Assembly: GCA_035578155.1 (NCBI GenBank) | Contig: JAPWDM010000004.1 | Coordinates: 55,863,648 to 55,927,647 of the forward strand | DNA from: Brachynemurus nebulosus | Taxonomy: Eukaryota > Arthropoda > Insecta > Neuroptera > Myrmeleontidae | Length of the DNA stretch: 64,000 nucleotides | Reading direction: 5' to 3' | In this document: piece by piece, positions 11,614-22,669 of the stretch | How the letters are laid out: each line of letters begins with the position of its first letter | Numbering within the stretch: the first letter of the stretch is position 1 | The notes under the pieces: generated by a model | What the model was told of the DNA's origin: nothing | The model's input: only the letters and a program-made list of their open reading frames with translations | The model's database searches: none | Program-made: the position numbers and the translations under genes

Positions 11614-11621
11614 CATGTATG

Positions 11622-12085
11622 TCATCACTTTTTCTGTTCACATGTTAATAAAAAATATTTTTTTCTGAAAGTGCTGCACCCATTTTTATTTAATGGTCTT
11701 TGTGGTGAAATAAGTACTCATGAATACTAACATTATATATTTTTTTGGTGATTGTCACTTTAAGGGAACTACATAAAATATATATTTAAATAATATATTC
11801 TGACATTTTTATTATTCCCTTTTCAATAAAAAATCCTTAAATATATGCAAAATATTGCTTGAAGCATTCCCTAACGATTGAACTTTGGTTCATTTCCCTA
11901 GCTTATCTAGTTCACGAGAAAAATCCCTTCAAAATTACACTCTTTCTTTATTATCTTGAGAACGGTTCAAGGTCAAGGTCCAAAAACCATATGTGTTATT
12001 TTCCAATGGCACCCCCTTCCGACTACGAACACTATTTTGGCTCGGGAGCCATTTCACTATACTTATAACGCTAAACCCTTTTTTT
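11622..12085 (-). repeat. Outer inverted arm, right
   Basis: Inverted copy of 6317-6808. Both arms carry a similar open frame beginning MKHSLTIELWFISLAYL; it is duplicated with the arm and shows no domain. Confidence 0.85.
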
Positions 12086-12196
12086 CCCTGTTGACATACG
12101 AAATATGATAGTTCTAATCAGTTCATCTAGAACATCGAAAAACATTTTTGCATATTTTGTAAATCAAAATTTACATAAATTACCTAATTTATGTAA

Positions 12197-12420
12197 ATTA
12201 ATTATTTACTTACAATACTTTGTTTACATAAAACAAAGCATTTATTTTATGCTATTTACACGCTATTTTTTATCAAATATCGGTTGATTAGCTTATAAAA
12301 CTACTTACTTAATTACTTACTTACAATACTTTGTTTACATAAAACAAAGCATTTATTTTATGCTATTTACACGCTATTTTTTATCATGTATCGGTTGATT
12401 AGCTTATAAAACTTTTCAAT
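12197..12420. repeat. Two tandem copies of a 111-bp unit
   Basis: TACAATACTTTGTTTACATA at 12211 recurs at 12322. The copies are almost identical up to TTAGCTTATAAAACT. Confidence 0.95.
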
Positions 12421-12574
12421 ATTTTGTTATACAAGGGGTTAAAAACACCATTCAGAAATCTAATATTCTGTTTTCAAGACGGATCTATGTTTTAACGGAT
12501 CTAAGTTTTAATGGATGAAAGTAAATTTTTTGCTTAATTCAACAAGAATAGTAACAATTTTTTGCAATGTTATT

Positions 12575-12577
<3 letters not shown>

Positions 12578-12645
<68 letters not shown>
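12578..12645. repeat. (TA)n microsatellite
   Basis: Pure TA array in AT-rich sequence. Confidence 0.95.
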
Positions 12646-12648
<3 letters not shown>

Positions 12649-12799
12649 GTTACAAAACGTGTTATAACACGTTTTTTTACAATGTAATTTCGGCTTTAAA
12701 ATGCCAACCGTAAAATTAAATGCGGAATTACAAAAAGTATACTGTTTAGATCAATTTTTTGTGCTCTTTTCAAATAGCTAAACAAATTTTGAAAATTCT

Positions 12800-13112
12800 G
12801 ATATACGGGGTATTGTTTTTGGAACATAATAATTTATTACTTTTTTATTAATACGGACCTGGATTTTCCCTTCGACTATTATATCAATTGTTTAAACAGT
12901 GGAGGGAAAACATGTGCACCAAATATCAAAAAAATATGTTGGATAGATCGTTAGTTATCATCTTAGAAAAAAATGAGGAAAATAGATGGAACACCCTGTA
13001 TCTCGGTTATAAAGACCGTTAGACTCATTAACCATAGGTTTTTTAGAACCATCTAGGTGACCCCTATCCACAGTTAGCTGTTGTCCGTTTACCAATGAAA
13101 CATCCTGTATAA
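12800..13112. mobile_element. MITE-like repeat with ATACRGGRTG ends
   Basis: Weak inverted ends ATACGGGGTATTG (12802) and CATCCTGTAT (13111), with an internal copy of the end, ACACCCTGTATCTCGG, at about 12992. Such ends are common in insect repeats. No target duplication could be fixed. Confidence 0.4.
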
Positions 13113-13124
13113 ATAAAAAAAATT

Positions 13125-13355
13125 CATTTCTCTTCTATAATTGGCCTAAAGGAGTTTATTTTTTTATAACTATGTATCCTTATCAGCGGTTACATCAATT
13201 AGCTTATATTGTTTCAATAATATATCGTATGTTGTATCGCTCTTCACTTTATTATGGTACTCATTCGATTTTATACGCCAAAGACATTCCTGATTTTGGT
13301 ATATATGAACAAAATTTTCAAGTAATTCGCGGTTTATTTTTAAATCACTAGACAT
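13125..13355 (-). pseudogene. MADF-like DNA-binding domain fragment
   Basis: The 61-residue minus-strand frame starting at the ATG of 13355 shows LLENFVHIYQNQECLW, then NEYHNKVKSD, TYDILL and a DVTADKDT turn. This is the spacing of the first two helices of a MADF domain (hydrophobic FI..Y....CLW, then Y.NK......AY..L). In another frame immediately after, VIKK and, past a short A-run indel, INSFR fit the third helix (VKKINSLR). MADF proteins are insect transcription factors and also occur as accessory proteins of PIF/Harbinger transposons, so this may be either a host gene fragment or transposon debris. The DNA directly downstream is the MITE-like repeat at 12800-13112. No second exon was found. 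Confidence 0.6.
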
Positions 13356-13359
13356 GATG

Positions 13360-15557
13360 TTTTAACAATCAAATTGACATCAACAAAGAGATCTCATACA
13401 CGATTGATATCCGCTTGTACAATCCTGCATATTGGTACACACACTCTGCTTTGCTTGCGCAATTTAACGTGTTTAAGCATGCATAATTGAAATTCAATTA
13501 ATCTTTAAGCCGCTTGTACAATCAAAATGATTGTGCAAAATTATCATACAAACGCTCAAGCATGCTTATAAAAAAAGCTTGATCATGCATGCTTGTCAAG
13601 CTTGCAGTTAGGTGTGTAGATGCCTTTATAAGGCAAATACAACTTTATTTAAAAAAAAAAAAATACATGTTATTATGATAACATACCCACATCAAGTTTC
13701 ATCCTATCCTAAGTCTAATGATAATTTTAAATATTTTTCTTAACTTTATCAAGAGAAACTAGAATTAGGAAGAAAATTAAAATTGTTCAAAGCAATAAAT
13801 GAGCATTAAAACAAGTCCATTTTCTCTGTCTAAATATGAAGACATCAAAAACTTTCTTATTATTAACTTCTGGTAATATAGTAAAAAATAATTGAAATCA
13901 CAAATTTTTAATCCAAATAAAACAACAATCAAAAAGCAAAACAACAAAATTTTTTTCCCCAAACCATATGATTAAACGCAATAAAACAACCACATAAAAC
14001 AAGAACGAAACAAAAAACAAAATGCTTTTCACAATATTTTTCCACTTTTAAAATGTATACAGATATTTTCGTTTACAAACAATTTCAATAAAATACAAAA
14101 GCAATTCACAACATACAGTTACCAGTCAAAAAAACTTTATATTGAAAATAAACAAAAAACGGAGAGTTTGTTATTTTATGTTGCAAATCTTTTTGTTACA
14201 ACAATAAACTAAAGTACATTGTTGTTAACTTGAATGTACGAATACGCGTCGCGAAATGTTCAGCAAAATAATGTGATGCGATAGAAAGATGCCTGTTGTT
14301 CCGCCGATTGTTAACCGAATTAACCGCGGACATGTATCTATCGCATATTCTATAAATACACGGCGAATCATTAATTAAAATAATATTGTATGCAGAAGAA
14401 TATTATGTAAATAAAAATATAATAATTATTGTGGCCATCATATTCGCAAACTATTAATTATTATTAATTATCAGTCATAAAATCGTCGAGTTGTCAATTT
14501 TAATTATATCTCTATTATATTTAATCAAATTCTATTACTGTTAAGTATCAAAAGTAGAATGAAATTTTATTTGATTAATAAGGAAGTACTTAATACTTCT
14601 GTCGTAGCATCTTATATAAAACAGCGAATTTCCAAAAAGTAGGGATATCGATAAGGCCTTATTTTCACCCCAAAATATCGAAAAAAAAAATGTCTACGAT
14701 TTAGTGTTTTCTTTATAATATATCCTGAAAGTAGATAAGAAAATACGTATACAGGGTGCAGCGTAAATAGATCTGGTAATTTAAATAGCAGAAAGGTCTC
14801 AATTTCCTAATTAAGTTTTGCTAGTTAGCTTGTACCGAATAAGTTCCATTTCAGAAATTTTTGATTGTCAAAAAAATGGCCCATAGAAAAAAACCTTGAT
14901 CAGGCTCTGATTACCTAACATATTTTTGGTTTTTGTTTTTGTTTTTCTGAATGTCAACAAAATATGTTTGTGTACCTATTTACAGAATCTTTTGAAATTA
15001 ACTGTACAGTAGCGTACAAAAAAATTTAGCAAACTTCTGTAATGGATTTCAGTAATTTAAACATTATTGACTTACATCAACTTTAATGCAGTTCTTTCAG
15101 ACATTTAATACATTAAACACACATTTAACACAAATTGACGAAAATAATTATCATAGTTAATTAACAATAATTAACCATTTCAGATTCAAGATTATACAAA
15201 ACATTATATTTTTCGTTAAGTAGATAGTATCTATGTACTTGTTAACACGTATAAAAATTCATTTTTCCAAAAATAAGGTAAATATTTTTTTTCATGTGAA
15301 AACTTTCATTTCAAATTAGTATTGCTACAATAGTAGAGAAATGTTAGCATACTGCATATTAAAGATGTTGATTTCAAAAGCTTTTGTAGAAAAAAATTGA
15401 TTCTGAACAATTTATTAATTAGGATTTTCTTTTTGTACGTGATTGTAATTGTTGATATGTACGGACGGAACAGCTTTATAATTAGGTTAGTAGTGTGTTT
15501 AAAAAACACAGCTGAGTGATATTTGAAAGCACTGACAATATAATTTATAAAAAAGTA
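13360..15557. other. Intergenic AT-rich sequence
   Basis: Only short oddities are seen: GCTTGTACAATC twice (about 13413 and 13512) among words rich in GCATGC/CAAGC (13440-13610), and a lone ACAGGGTGCAGCGTAAATAG end-like word at 14752. Long chance frames have no domain. Confidence 0.5.
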
Positions 15558-15561
15558 TTTA

Positions 15562-16488
15562 CAGGGTGTCAATTTAAAAACAAGCCGGTCTCATATCTTT
15601 GGAACTGTAAAAGATAATTAAAATTTCTCAAAACCGTTTCTAGAACATGGAGGAGGAACCAATATGGCCAACATTAAAATCGTTTTCAATCAATTCCCTA
15701 GGGTCCAGTGACCCCGAACCTATTTTTTTAAATTATAAGACTCCACTTGTGGTACAACATTGAAAAGCTCTTTAAAAATGCTATTCATTAATACCAAATA
15801 CAATGTTAATTTATCGGCTATTATTTGAAGAATACGAAAAACAAATTTCAGTAAGTTGAGATGTATTTTCTCTTATTCCAAGTTACAAGTATCAAGTAAA
15901 ATCCCTATTTGAAATAAAATCGAAAGAAATTACAGTCTTTAAATCGAAATATACAAAATATTTATTATTAATTTCTCGATTATTTTTGGAACATATAAAA
16001 AATAACATTTGAATCAATTTATTTAAACTTAATGTTATAAATGTCGAAATTTGTATTATTTTCTGTCAGTTTATTTTTACAAATTAAAAAATCAAAGTGC
16101 ACAAACGAACATTATACTGACCAATAGTACATTATACTTAAAAATGACGGAAACTAATCTCGTTCAGATCCCAAAATGATTATTCTGCAGCCCCATTTTG
16201 TTCTAGCCTACTGAAACATATTTTCCGTATTCTTCAAATAATCATCGATAAATTAACATATTGTTTGTTATTAGTGAATAGCATTTTTAAAGAGCTTTCC
16301 AATGATGTACCACAAGTGGGGTTTTACAATTTAAGAAAAATAGGGTTGGGGTGGCTAGACCCTTAAGGGTTGGTTTGTAGAGGATTCCCATGTGGGTCAT
16401 AATGGTTCCCCCTCCATGGTATAGAAACGGTGTTGAGAAAGTTTAATTATCTTTTTTCTGATAGGCTTGTTTTTAAATTGACACCCTG
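15562..16488. mobile_element. 927-bp inverted-ended element, TTTA duplication
   Basis: Ends CAGGGTGTCAATTTAAAAAC (15562) and its complement GTTTTTAAATTGACACCCTG (to 16488). Imperfect inverted similarity extends about 300 bp into each side (for example CTCTTTAAAAATGCTATTCA against its complement near 16275). It is flanked by TTTA on both sides (15558-15561, 16489-16492). The interior is non-coding. The superfamily is not assigned. Confidence 0.85.
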
Positions 16489-16492
16489 TTTA

Positions 16493-17842
16493 TCCTTCAA
16501 AACTTAAGTTGGGTCTATAACTCAACTCATCACACAGAAATAAAATTGCTAATACATACATACATACTAAAATATAAAATATGTATCTTTATACCTGTTA
16601 TCTGTTATGTATATGTATGTGTATGTGTAATGTGTATGCAATAGAAAGAGCCAAAGAAGTTTTAGAATCCTCATAAAAATAATATAAATAATATAGGTAC
16701 AATGTACAAATACAAATTCATTCATACTTTTTAGGGCCCCGAAGAAAAATTTGGAAACCCTTATAATTATTTGATGTATTATATAATTACTTGAAAATTC
16801 AAAAAATAATTTAAAATACAAAAAATGGTTCCCAGTAAGTGACACTTTATGTCAAAGTATATTTTGATATTAGATAACGTCTCCCAAAAATTAAAATCCA
16901 AGTTATTAAGAGAAATGTTGAAAAATGGATAAAATTTTAATTTTTTGTAACTAGCTTCAAAAAGATTTCATGTACCCTATTGTGCAGTATAGCATTAGAA
17001 AAATCCTTTAACCCTAGAATCATATGTTGGTCTACGAGAAACGCTAATCATACATCGGCGTCAATTTGACGAATGGACTTTTTACGGAGAGCTTTAGAGT
17101 TTATTTGCAAAAAACATTTTTCATACATAACAATACTACAAAAGCGAACAAAATGTTTTATAAATATTTATATTTTAACATATTTTAATTATTATTTTGA
17201 GAAATTTCTTATTTAATTTTAAATAAAATGAAGTAAATTAGAAAAAACTGATTGATCTAAGGAAATTTTATAAAAAAAAAAATTATTTGACAAGATTTTG
17301 ATGTCTGAAATAATTGGTATACTTTAGAATTCAAAACAAAGCGAATGAAGTGAATTAGTACAATTTTGTGTTTTTGACAGAAAATAAAGTTTTTGGAACA
17401 ACTAAACAGAGGCGAATTAGCCATGTAGCAGGCGGCAGCAGCTACGGGCCTCGTGCGTGTGTCCAAAAAAAAAAAAATAAAAAAACAAAAAAAAAAAAGA
17501 CAATACAAATCAAGACATCACAGACCAATGACCACTATTATATTATACTACTAGACAAAGCGTAAAGGCAGTTTGTGGGCATTTTTCTTGAAGCAGGTAA
17601 CAGGGTGAGACGGGTGAGATTTAAGGAATATAATATAATGTCAATTTTTGAGCAAATGCGACTATAATTATTGCAGAACTTAATTTGTATACGTATGTAT
17701 TTTGAAAATAAAGCGAAAATCACTTCTGTTCTTTTAAAATTTTGCAGTTTCTTCTCAAAAAAGTAAAATTTTTTTATCACTTATTATTATACGAGAGACT
17801 TGTATTTTTTCGAATCAATTTGTACTTAAGTATATATAACAA
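16493..17842. other. AT-rich spacer with a lone piggyBac-like end
   Basis: At 17008 TTTAACCCTAGAATCA reads as a piggyBac-type left end (TTAA plus CCCTAGAA), but no matching right end was found. TATG/TACA microsatellite DNA lies at 16556-16640. Confidence 0.45.
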
Positions 17843-18371
17843 AAATTTGTTGCCTAGCAATTTAACGAGAAGAATTGTCAACTAACAAAAACGCGAGAGC
17901 GAAGCTGAAGCTTTTTGGATTGACAGTTCTTCGAGTTAAATTACTTTTAGGCATGAATTTTGAGTTGTAGAATACAGAAATTTATTCAGAAAAAAAATAA
18001 AACTCACGTGTAATACGGTAAGACAATTTAACGAATAAATTAAATTATATAATTCATAATTATTATTTAATACATTGTTACCATAGTTCTGAAATTAGTT
18101 AAATTTACCAGTACAAACTTTTGCTTCAATTTTATCGTATTTGGCTACAGAAAAACTACAATATTCTTATGGGACTTAATACACATGAGTTAAATTGTCA
18201 ATATTATATTTTGACAATAATTATTTGAAAACGTTACTACGGATACCATTGGTTAATGCATTGATTACTATATTACATATTACTATCCTGTCAACCCAAA
18301 ATGCTTCAGCTTCGCTGTCGCATTTTTGTTAGTTGACAGTTGTTTTCGTTAAATTGCTAGGCAACAAATTT
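17843..18371. mobile_element. MITE, AAATTTGTTGCCTAGC ends
   Basis: Inverted arms of about 80 bp: AAATTTGTTGCCTAGCAATT at 17843, and its complement ending at 18371. The arms include GTCAACTAACAAAAA and GCGAAGCTGAAGC. The interior is non-coding, about 529 bp in all. It abuts the GERFHQD-type element 2. Confidence 0.85.
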
Positions 18372-19384
18372 CACAGGCCAACGACTAAAAAACTTTTTTA
18401 ATACTTTAACCATATTTTTATGGATTTTAGTATGCTGAATCTGAAAATAACAATAAAATTGCTGTATCACCCACCATTTCCCTACATTTTACATCATAAA
18501 CCTTTATATTAAAAAAAATAGTTCAGAAAATTAATGCAATCAATATAATACTAAATGTGCGGAAGCCAGCGATTCAATATCTTATAATCAATATAATATC
18601 TTATAATTCCAATATCTTTGCTCAAAGTTCTCGCATTTATCAGAAGCAAAGTTACAAGAGGGCGTCTTCATTGGCCCTGATATAAGAAAAATTATGTTTG
18701 ACTCTGAGTTTGAATTACATATAACAGTGAAAGAGGAAGAGGCTTGGATTGCTTTCAAGGAAGTTGTTAAGAAGTTTTTAGGTAACAAAAAAGACCCAGA
18801 CTATAATATAATTGTATCTAATATGCTTAATCGCTTCATGAATTTGGGATGTTTAACGAGCTTAAAGGTTCATTTTTTAAACAGCCAGCTAGACTACTTT
18901 TTGGACAATTTAGGAGCTGTCAGTGAGGAACAAGAAGAACGTTTCCACCAGGATATCAAGATAATGGATAACGCTATCAGGGACGTTGGAACACCAGGAT
19001 GATGGGAGATTACTGTTGGTCCTTTCACCGAGAAAGTCAGCAAGCGGCACACAGAAGAAAAAGCCACATCCGAAGCTTCAAAGAAAAGAGAGAAAGAAAA
19101 TATAAGCCCATGGACTCTTAAAACCTTCATAAAACTTAGTATTAGGAATAAAAATATATTTTATGTATTAAAATAAAGATCTGTTTGTCTTGTACAAGTT
19201 ATTTTTTTTCCACTCCTATAGAATATTAGCATATTTCATTAAATCTGACATAGCCAAAATGTGACAAAACTGTGGGTGATACAAAATAATGAAATTCAAA
19301 TTTGGATTTAGCACCCCAAAAAATATAAAGATCACCTATTAACATTAAAAAAGTTTTTTATGACCTTAATTCTGCAGGCCTGTG
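18372..19384 (+). mobile_element. Inverted-ended element carrying GERFHQD-type relict 2
   Basis: Ends CACAGGCC (18372) and GGCCTGTG (to 19384). Subterminal inverted matches at similar distances are AAAAAACTTTTTTAAT / ATTAAAAAAGTTTTTT and TGTATCACCCAC / GTGGGTGATACA. The gene sits between them in plus orientation. This supports a TIR-bearing DNA transposon as the carrier of the protein. No unambiguous target duplication is seen. Confidence 0.65.
18613..19121 (+). pseudogene. GERFHQD-type putative transposon protein, relict 2
   Basis: The C-terminal part of the same protein family as relict 1. Order: FSHLSEAKLQEGVFIGPDI, AFKEVVKKFLGNKKDPDY, LGCLTSLKVHFLNSQLDYF, NLGAVSEEQEERFHQDI, and after a one-base frameshift near 18982 YQGRWNTRMMGDYCW, then a basic tail (HRRKSHIRS, KEKRERKY) ending at a TAA at 19119. 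The open frame annotated from the first ATG would be 102 codons (18694-19002), but homology starts upstream and continues past its stop. Substitutions in the hallmark block (GERFHQD to EERFHQD, HSHLD to NSQLD) show it is an older or more diverged copy than relict 1. The N-terminal part of the protein is missing. Function unknown. Confidence 0.8.
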
Positions 19385-20050
19385 TTTTCGTTAGACAAAC
19401 CCAAATTTATTCGAAAAAATATAAACTTCTCGTGTAATAATAAGTGAAAATTATGAAAAATTACAGGACTTTTTGTCAGTTTAATTATTTATAAAAATAC
19501 AAATTATTTTATGAAATTTTATATAATTACAATATTTTCCAATGTACAGAAATGACATTTTATGTTACATTTTAACATTAATAATACAAACATAAATATT
19601 ACGTGGACAGTTTTTCCATAAATTGTGATTTCTACTATTTGATTCCAATTTAAAAACACATATTCCATCAGGTGCATGTATCCATAAATAAGAGTAAACA
19701 GAAGGCAAAGTCACTCAACATAACAAATTTGGATTGTTACTTCCCTTTTGTTACATGAAAAGACATCCTTTTTGAATTTTTTTTTTAAAATTTTAATTAC
19801 TATTGTCGCTGTTTTCTGATTCAGAAGAACTCGATTCCAAATTAATTACAATTCGTTCGTTGTTATCAAAATCCAAATCTCCAATTTCTTGTTTTCAGAA
19901 ATTTTCAATGAACTCATTTATGTATCTAATAGAATTAGCCTAATTTTCAGGTGTTATCTAACAAAAATGCATTTTTAAAATAAATTTATAGAATTTGTAT
20001 AATCTTACGCTCTGTTACCTGAGTTAAAGCATTTTGTCATAATGTTTTTG
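19385..20050. other. AT-rich spacer
   Basis: The first 60 bases (TTTTCGTTAG..., AAATTTATTCGAAAAAAT, CTCGTGTAATA) resemble the inside of the MITE at 17975-18020, so the DNA transposon may have landed in a MITE copy. Otherwise nothing is seen. Confidence 0.45.
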
Positions 20051-20330
20051 GACCAGCGGAGTGGCCGAGCGTGCTTGTGTGCCTAGCGCTTGCCGACTGG
20101 TAGGTCGAGGGTTCAAATCCAGCGGCCAGCTATGCTCGTGAAGGTTTTCTGCAGTTTTCCTTCACAACTCCAGATGAATATCGACATAGTTCCTTAAGAA
20201 AACGGCTGCAGACGTATACCTTCCAAATCCTAGCCCCCAGCCACCCACATCATAAAATGTATCATGTAACGTAATTAATATGTAATGTATAAATAAAATT
20301 CATACAAATAATGATGTGGGTGGCGTCTGT
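20051..20330 (+). mobile_element. tRNA-derived SINE, copy 1
   Basis: The head resembles a class II (Leu/Ser type) tRNA: A-box-like GTGGCCGAGCGT at 20060 and B-box GGGTTCAAATCC at 20109, where RNA polymerase III would start transcription. The body (CGTGAAGGTTTTCTGC, CCAGATGAATATC, GCAGACGTATACCTTC) is shared with 58152-58300. The tail holds CCACCCACATCAT and, about 70 bases later, its complement ATGATGTGGGTGG. The 3' end is not sharply defined. Confidence 0.8.
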
Positions 20331-21337
20331 TATAGACAGAAAAATCTTAAAAACGGTGTCAGTGAATTATAGTAAAGTGCGCGCAGTAAAATGCCCATAA
20401 CATTTTGATTTTTCATTTTTCTAAAATAAAATTTTAAGTGAATAAGTATTTCTAACATCTTAAAAAACATAATTATGAAAAACTTTTGATAAATTGATTT
20501 TTATAGATTTTATAAGAGATTTTTGGTCAATTTTTTCAAAAAAACAAAAAAAATCAAATTAACACGCTTTTTTAGAAAAACAATTTTTAGAAAAAATCCT
20601 ACGACGTTCGCTAGATTTTGCACTATATTGTAATAAACTTTTTGATTTTTTGTTCCAAATAAAAAATTGTGACCTGTAGCGGTACCCCCATGTCGACCGT
20701 CCGAGATTTTTTTCCCTTGCGTGGGTTGCTGTGCCGCCATTTTAAATTAAAATAAAACATATCTTTTGTAGTTAAAGACATGTGCACAAAACCTCATATC
20801 TCTATCTCTTTCCTATCATTCGTGGTACGTCTCAGAAAATCACAGTTAGTGAACACAAGGTGATATTACCCTCTAACACTAAATATTTAACAGGCGGTCT
20901 GAACATGGTCTTGCCAGTGAAAAACAAAACTTAGATGTAACGACAAAAAACATTATAAACGACAAAAAACTTTCTAAACAAGATGAAGCATTAATTTACA
21001 CATGAAAACATTTTATTTAATTTTTATAATATTAGGAAAATTGTGGAAAATACATCTGTAAAAAAACTCAATGATAGTTAATGTCTAAGTTTCTTACTGT
21101 CTCTTGATTTTGATTCACACTATGCATTTTAATAGTCATTTTTTTTAAAAAACCGTATGAAAAATTGCATAAAAAAGTCGAGCAAAAAAGACAGCATAAA
21201 AAAAAGTTTAGCTGTACTATATCCAACAGATACGAACTCATTGTGAGTAGTCATAAACTACTGGAATATAAGTATTAAGGACCAGTTAGACTGGTGTGGG
21301 CGCACGGAACCCTGTCCATAGTTCAAAAATATGTAAA
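20331..21337. other. AT-rich spacer
   Basis: No gene. A less AT-rich patch at 20660-20740 (GGTACCCCCATGTCGACC) looks like part of a dispersed repeat but has no partner in the window. Confidence 0.45.
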
Positions 21338-21855
21338 ATCCGACAAACACAGATGTTTCGGAATAACTGTAAAAAAATGGCCCCAAGAATATTATGTATT
21401 TGTATTTAAAAAAAAAATAAAGCTTCGAAAAAATAATTGAAATCCATTGCTATGCCAAGAACAGACATAATTATAATAACTCAGCTTACGTACAGATGGT
21501 ACTTAAAAAAAGAATCTAAAATCAAAATTAATACTAATTTCCAGAATAAAAACTTTTGTTGTACTTGGCTCAAGATTCTATTTGATATTAATAAACAGAG
21601 CAAGACAAAAAAAAATCTTGAGCCAAGTACAACAAAAGTTTTTATTCCGGAAATTAGTATTAATTTTTTTTAGATTATTTTTTTAAGTACCATCTGTACG
21701 TAAGCTGAGTTATTATAATTATGTCTGTTCTTGGCATAGCAATGGATTTCAATTATTTTTTCGAAGCTCTATTTTATTTTTTTTTAAATACAAATACATA
21801 ATATTCTTGGGGCCATTTTTTTACAGATATTTCCAAATGTCTGTTTTTGTCGGAT
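21338..21855. mobile_element. Foldback element, 240-bp arms
   Basis: Arms 21338-21577 and 21614-21855 are near-perfect inverted copies around a 36-base spacer. Examples are AATGGCCCCAAGAATATTAT against its complement and GGCTCAAGATT / AATCTTGAGCC at the loop. Frames inside are by-products of the palindrome. Confidence 0.95.
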
Positions 21856-22669
21856 ATAATTGATACATTAATCATTAAAATTGTAAAGGAAATATTTATT
21901 CAACTTCTCAAATTTGTAAAAGTTTCATTGTTAAAATTTTTAGAGAATTTTCAAACATTGCAGCGAAAATTTGTTATTGAGCCACCATTTTAATTATAAT
22001 AAATATGTATCTTGGAAATTTCAGTGTTTCTGATTGAATATCCTCGAACTTTGTCAAAAAGGAAAATTTTCAGATTATTTGGGGATCTTTGCGGTGTTTG
22101 GGAAAACGATCCGCGAGCAAAACGTTCCACTGCCACACACTCTCTTATCTCCGCAACACATCGGAGGTACTCTGCTGATCCAATCCCGAATTAAACCCGA
22201 ATTTCGGAAACAAATACGACCCCAAATACGATCAACCATTACAGAATCAATAAAACATAAATACCCTAAATAAACTAAATATCAAAAATAAATAGACTCA
22301 ATACATATAATTTAAAATTTTTTTATTATTTTTTTTTATTACACCTTAAAAACGTTTTTTAGTAGCAACTGATAATTTTTATGTTATTAGGTAATCAGCT
22401 TCTACGTACTAACAAAGTTTCAGATTTTTCGACTTCGCAAGGTTTCCTTTAAGAATAGACTCATTCGCTAGAACAAATAATACTCGACGTCCTGACGTTG
22501 ATTTTTTTTTAATTTTACATCGTATGCTTGCAAATTGCGAAAAAGAAGCTAGGCAAAAATGGGAATTTTTAGCAGCTTGTGGCAGTGACATGAAACAAAA
22601 AATTAAATAAAGGGGCTTCGTCAGGACGTAGACCACGCTTTCAATTTTCATGTCTGAAAATTTCATTTC
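21856..22669. other. Spacer, no gene recognised
   Basis: A less AT-rich patch at 22090-22230 gives frames of 60-79 codons in two registers, with no domain. ACGTCCTGACG (22490) and CGTCAGGACGT (22619) form an 11-bp inverted pair. Confidence 0.4.

Larger units (their letters stand above)
9561..11620. repeat. Satellite of six 356-bp units with tRNA-like cores
   Basis: Unit starts (TCAAATATTATCGAG) fall at 9571, 9927, 10281, 10637, 10993 and 11349, that is periods 356, 354, 356, 356, 356. The sixth unit stops after its tRNA-like part at about 11614. Units are highly similar, with scattered substitutions. Each contains a 72-base minus-strand tRNA-like cloverleaf and a segment CAATCACCTATGTGTATTAG that is missing from the last unit. 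The array replaces the inner part of the right foldback arm. Confidence 0.95.
6317..12085. mobile_element. Foldback-like composite with nested inverted arms
   Basis: Outer arms 6317-6808 and 11622-12085 are inverted copies of each other, clearly alignable over nearly 490 bp (for example CTAGGGAAATGAACCAAAGT at 6511 and its complement near 11880). An inner inverted pair, 8180-8545 and 9212-9562, shares a unit of about 130 bp with the outer arms: ACAATCACCAAAAGC, ATAATGTTGCCAT, then AAAGCCCATTAAA. At least seven copies of the unit are visible in the two orientations. Between arms lie a decayed GERFHQD-type gene, a hAT MITE and a 2-kb satellite. Arms built from subrepeats recall foldback-type transposons, but no terminal target duplication or transposase of a known foldback family was found. 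Confidence 0.7.

Noticed and set aside
9561..11620. CRISPR array
   Set aside because: The repeat unit is 356 bp without unique spacers; it is a satellite.
22012..22273. Possible short gene in a less AT-rich patch
   Set aside because: Two overlapping registers are equally open and neither shows a domain.
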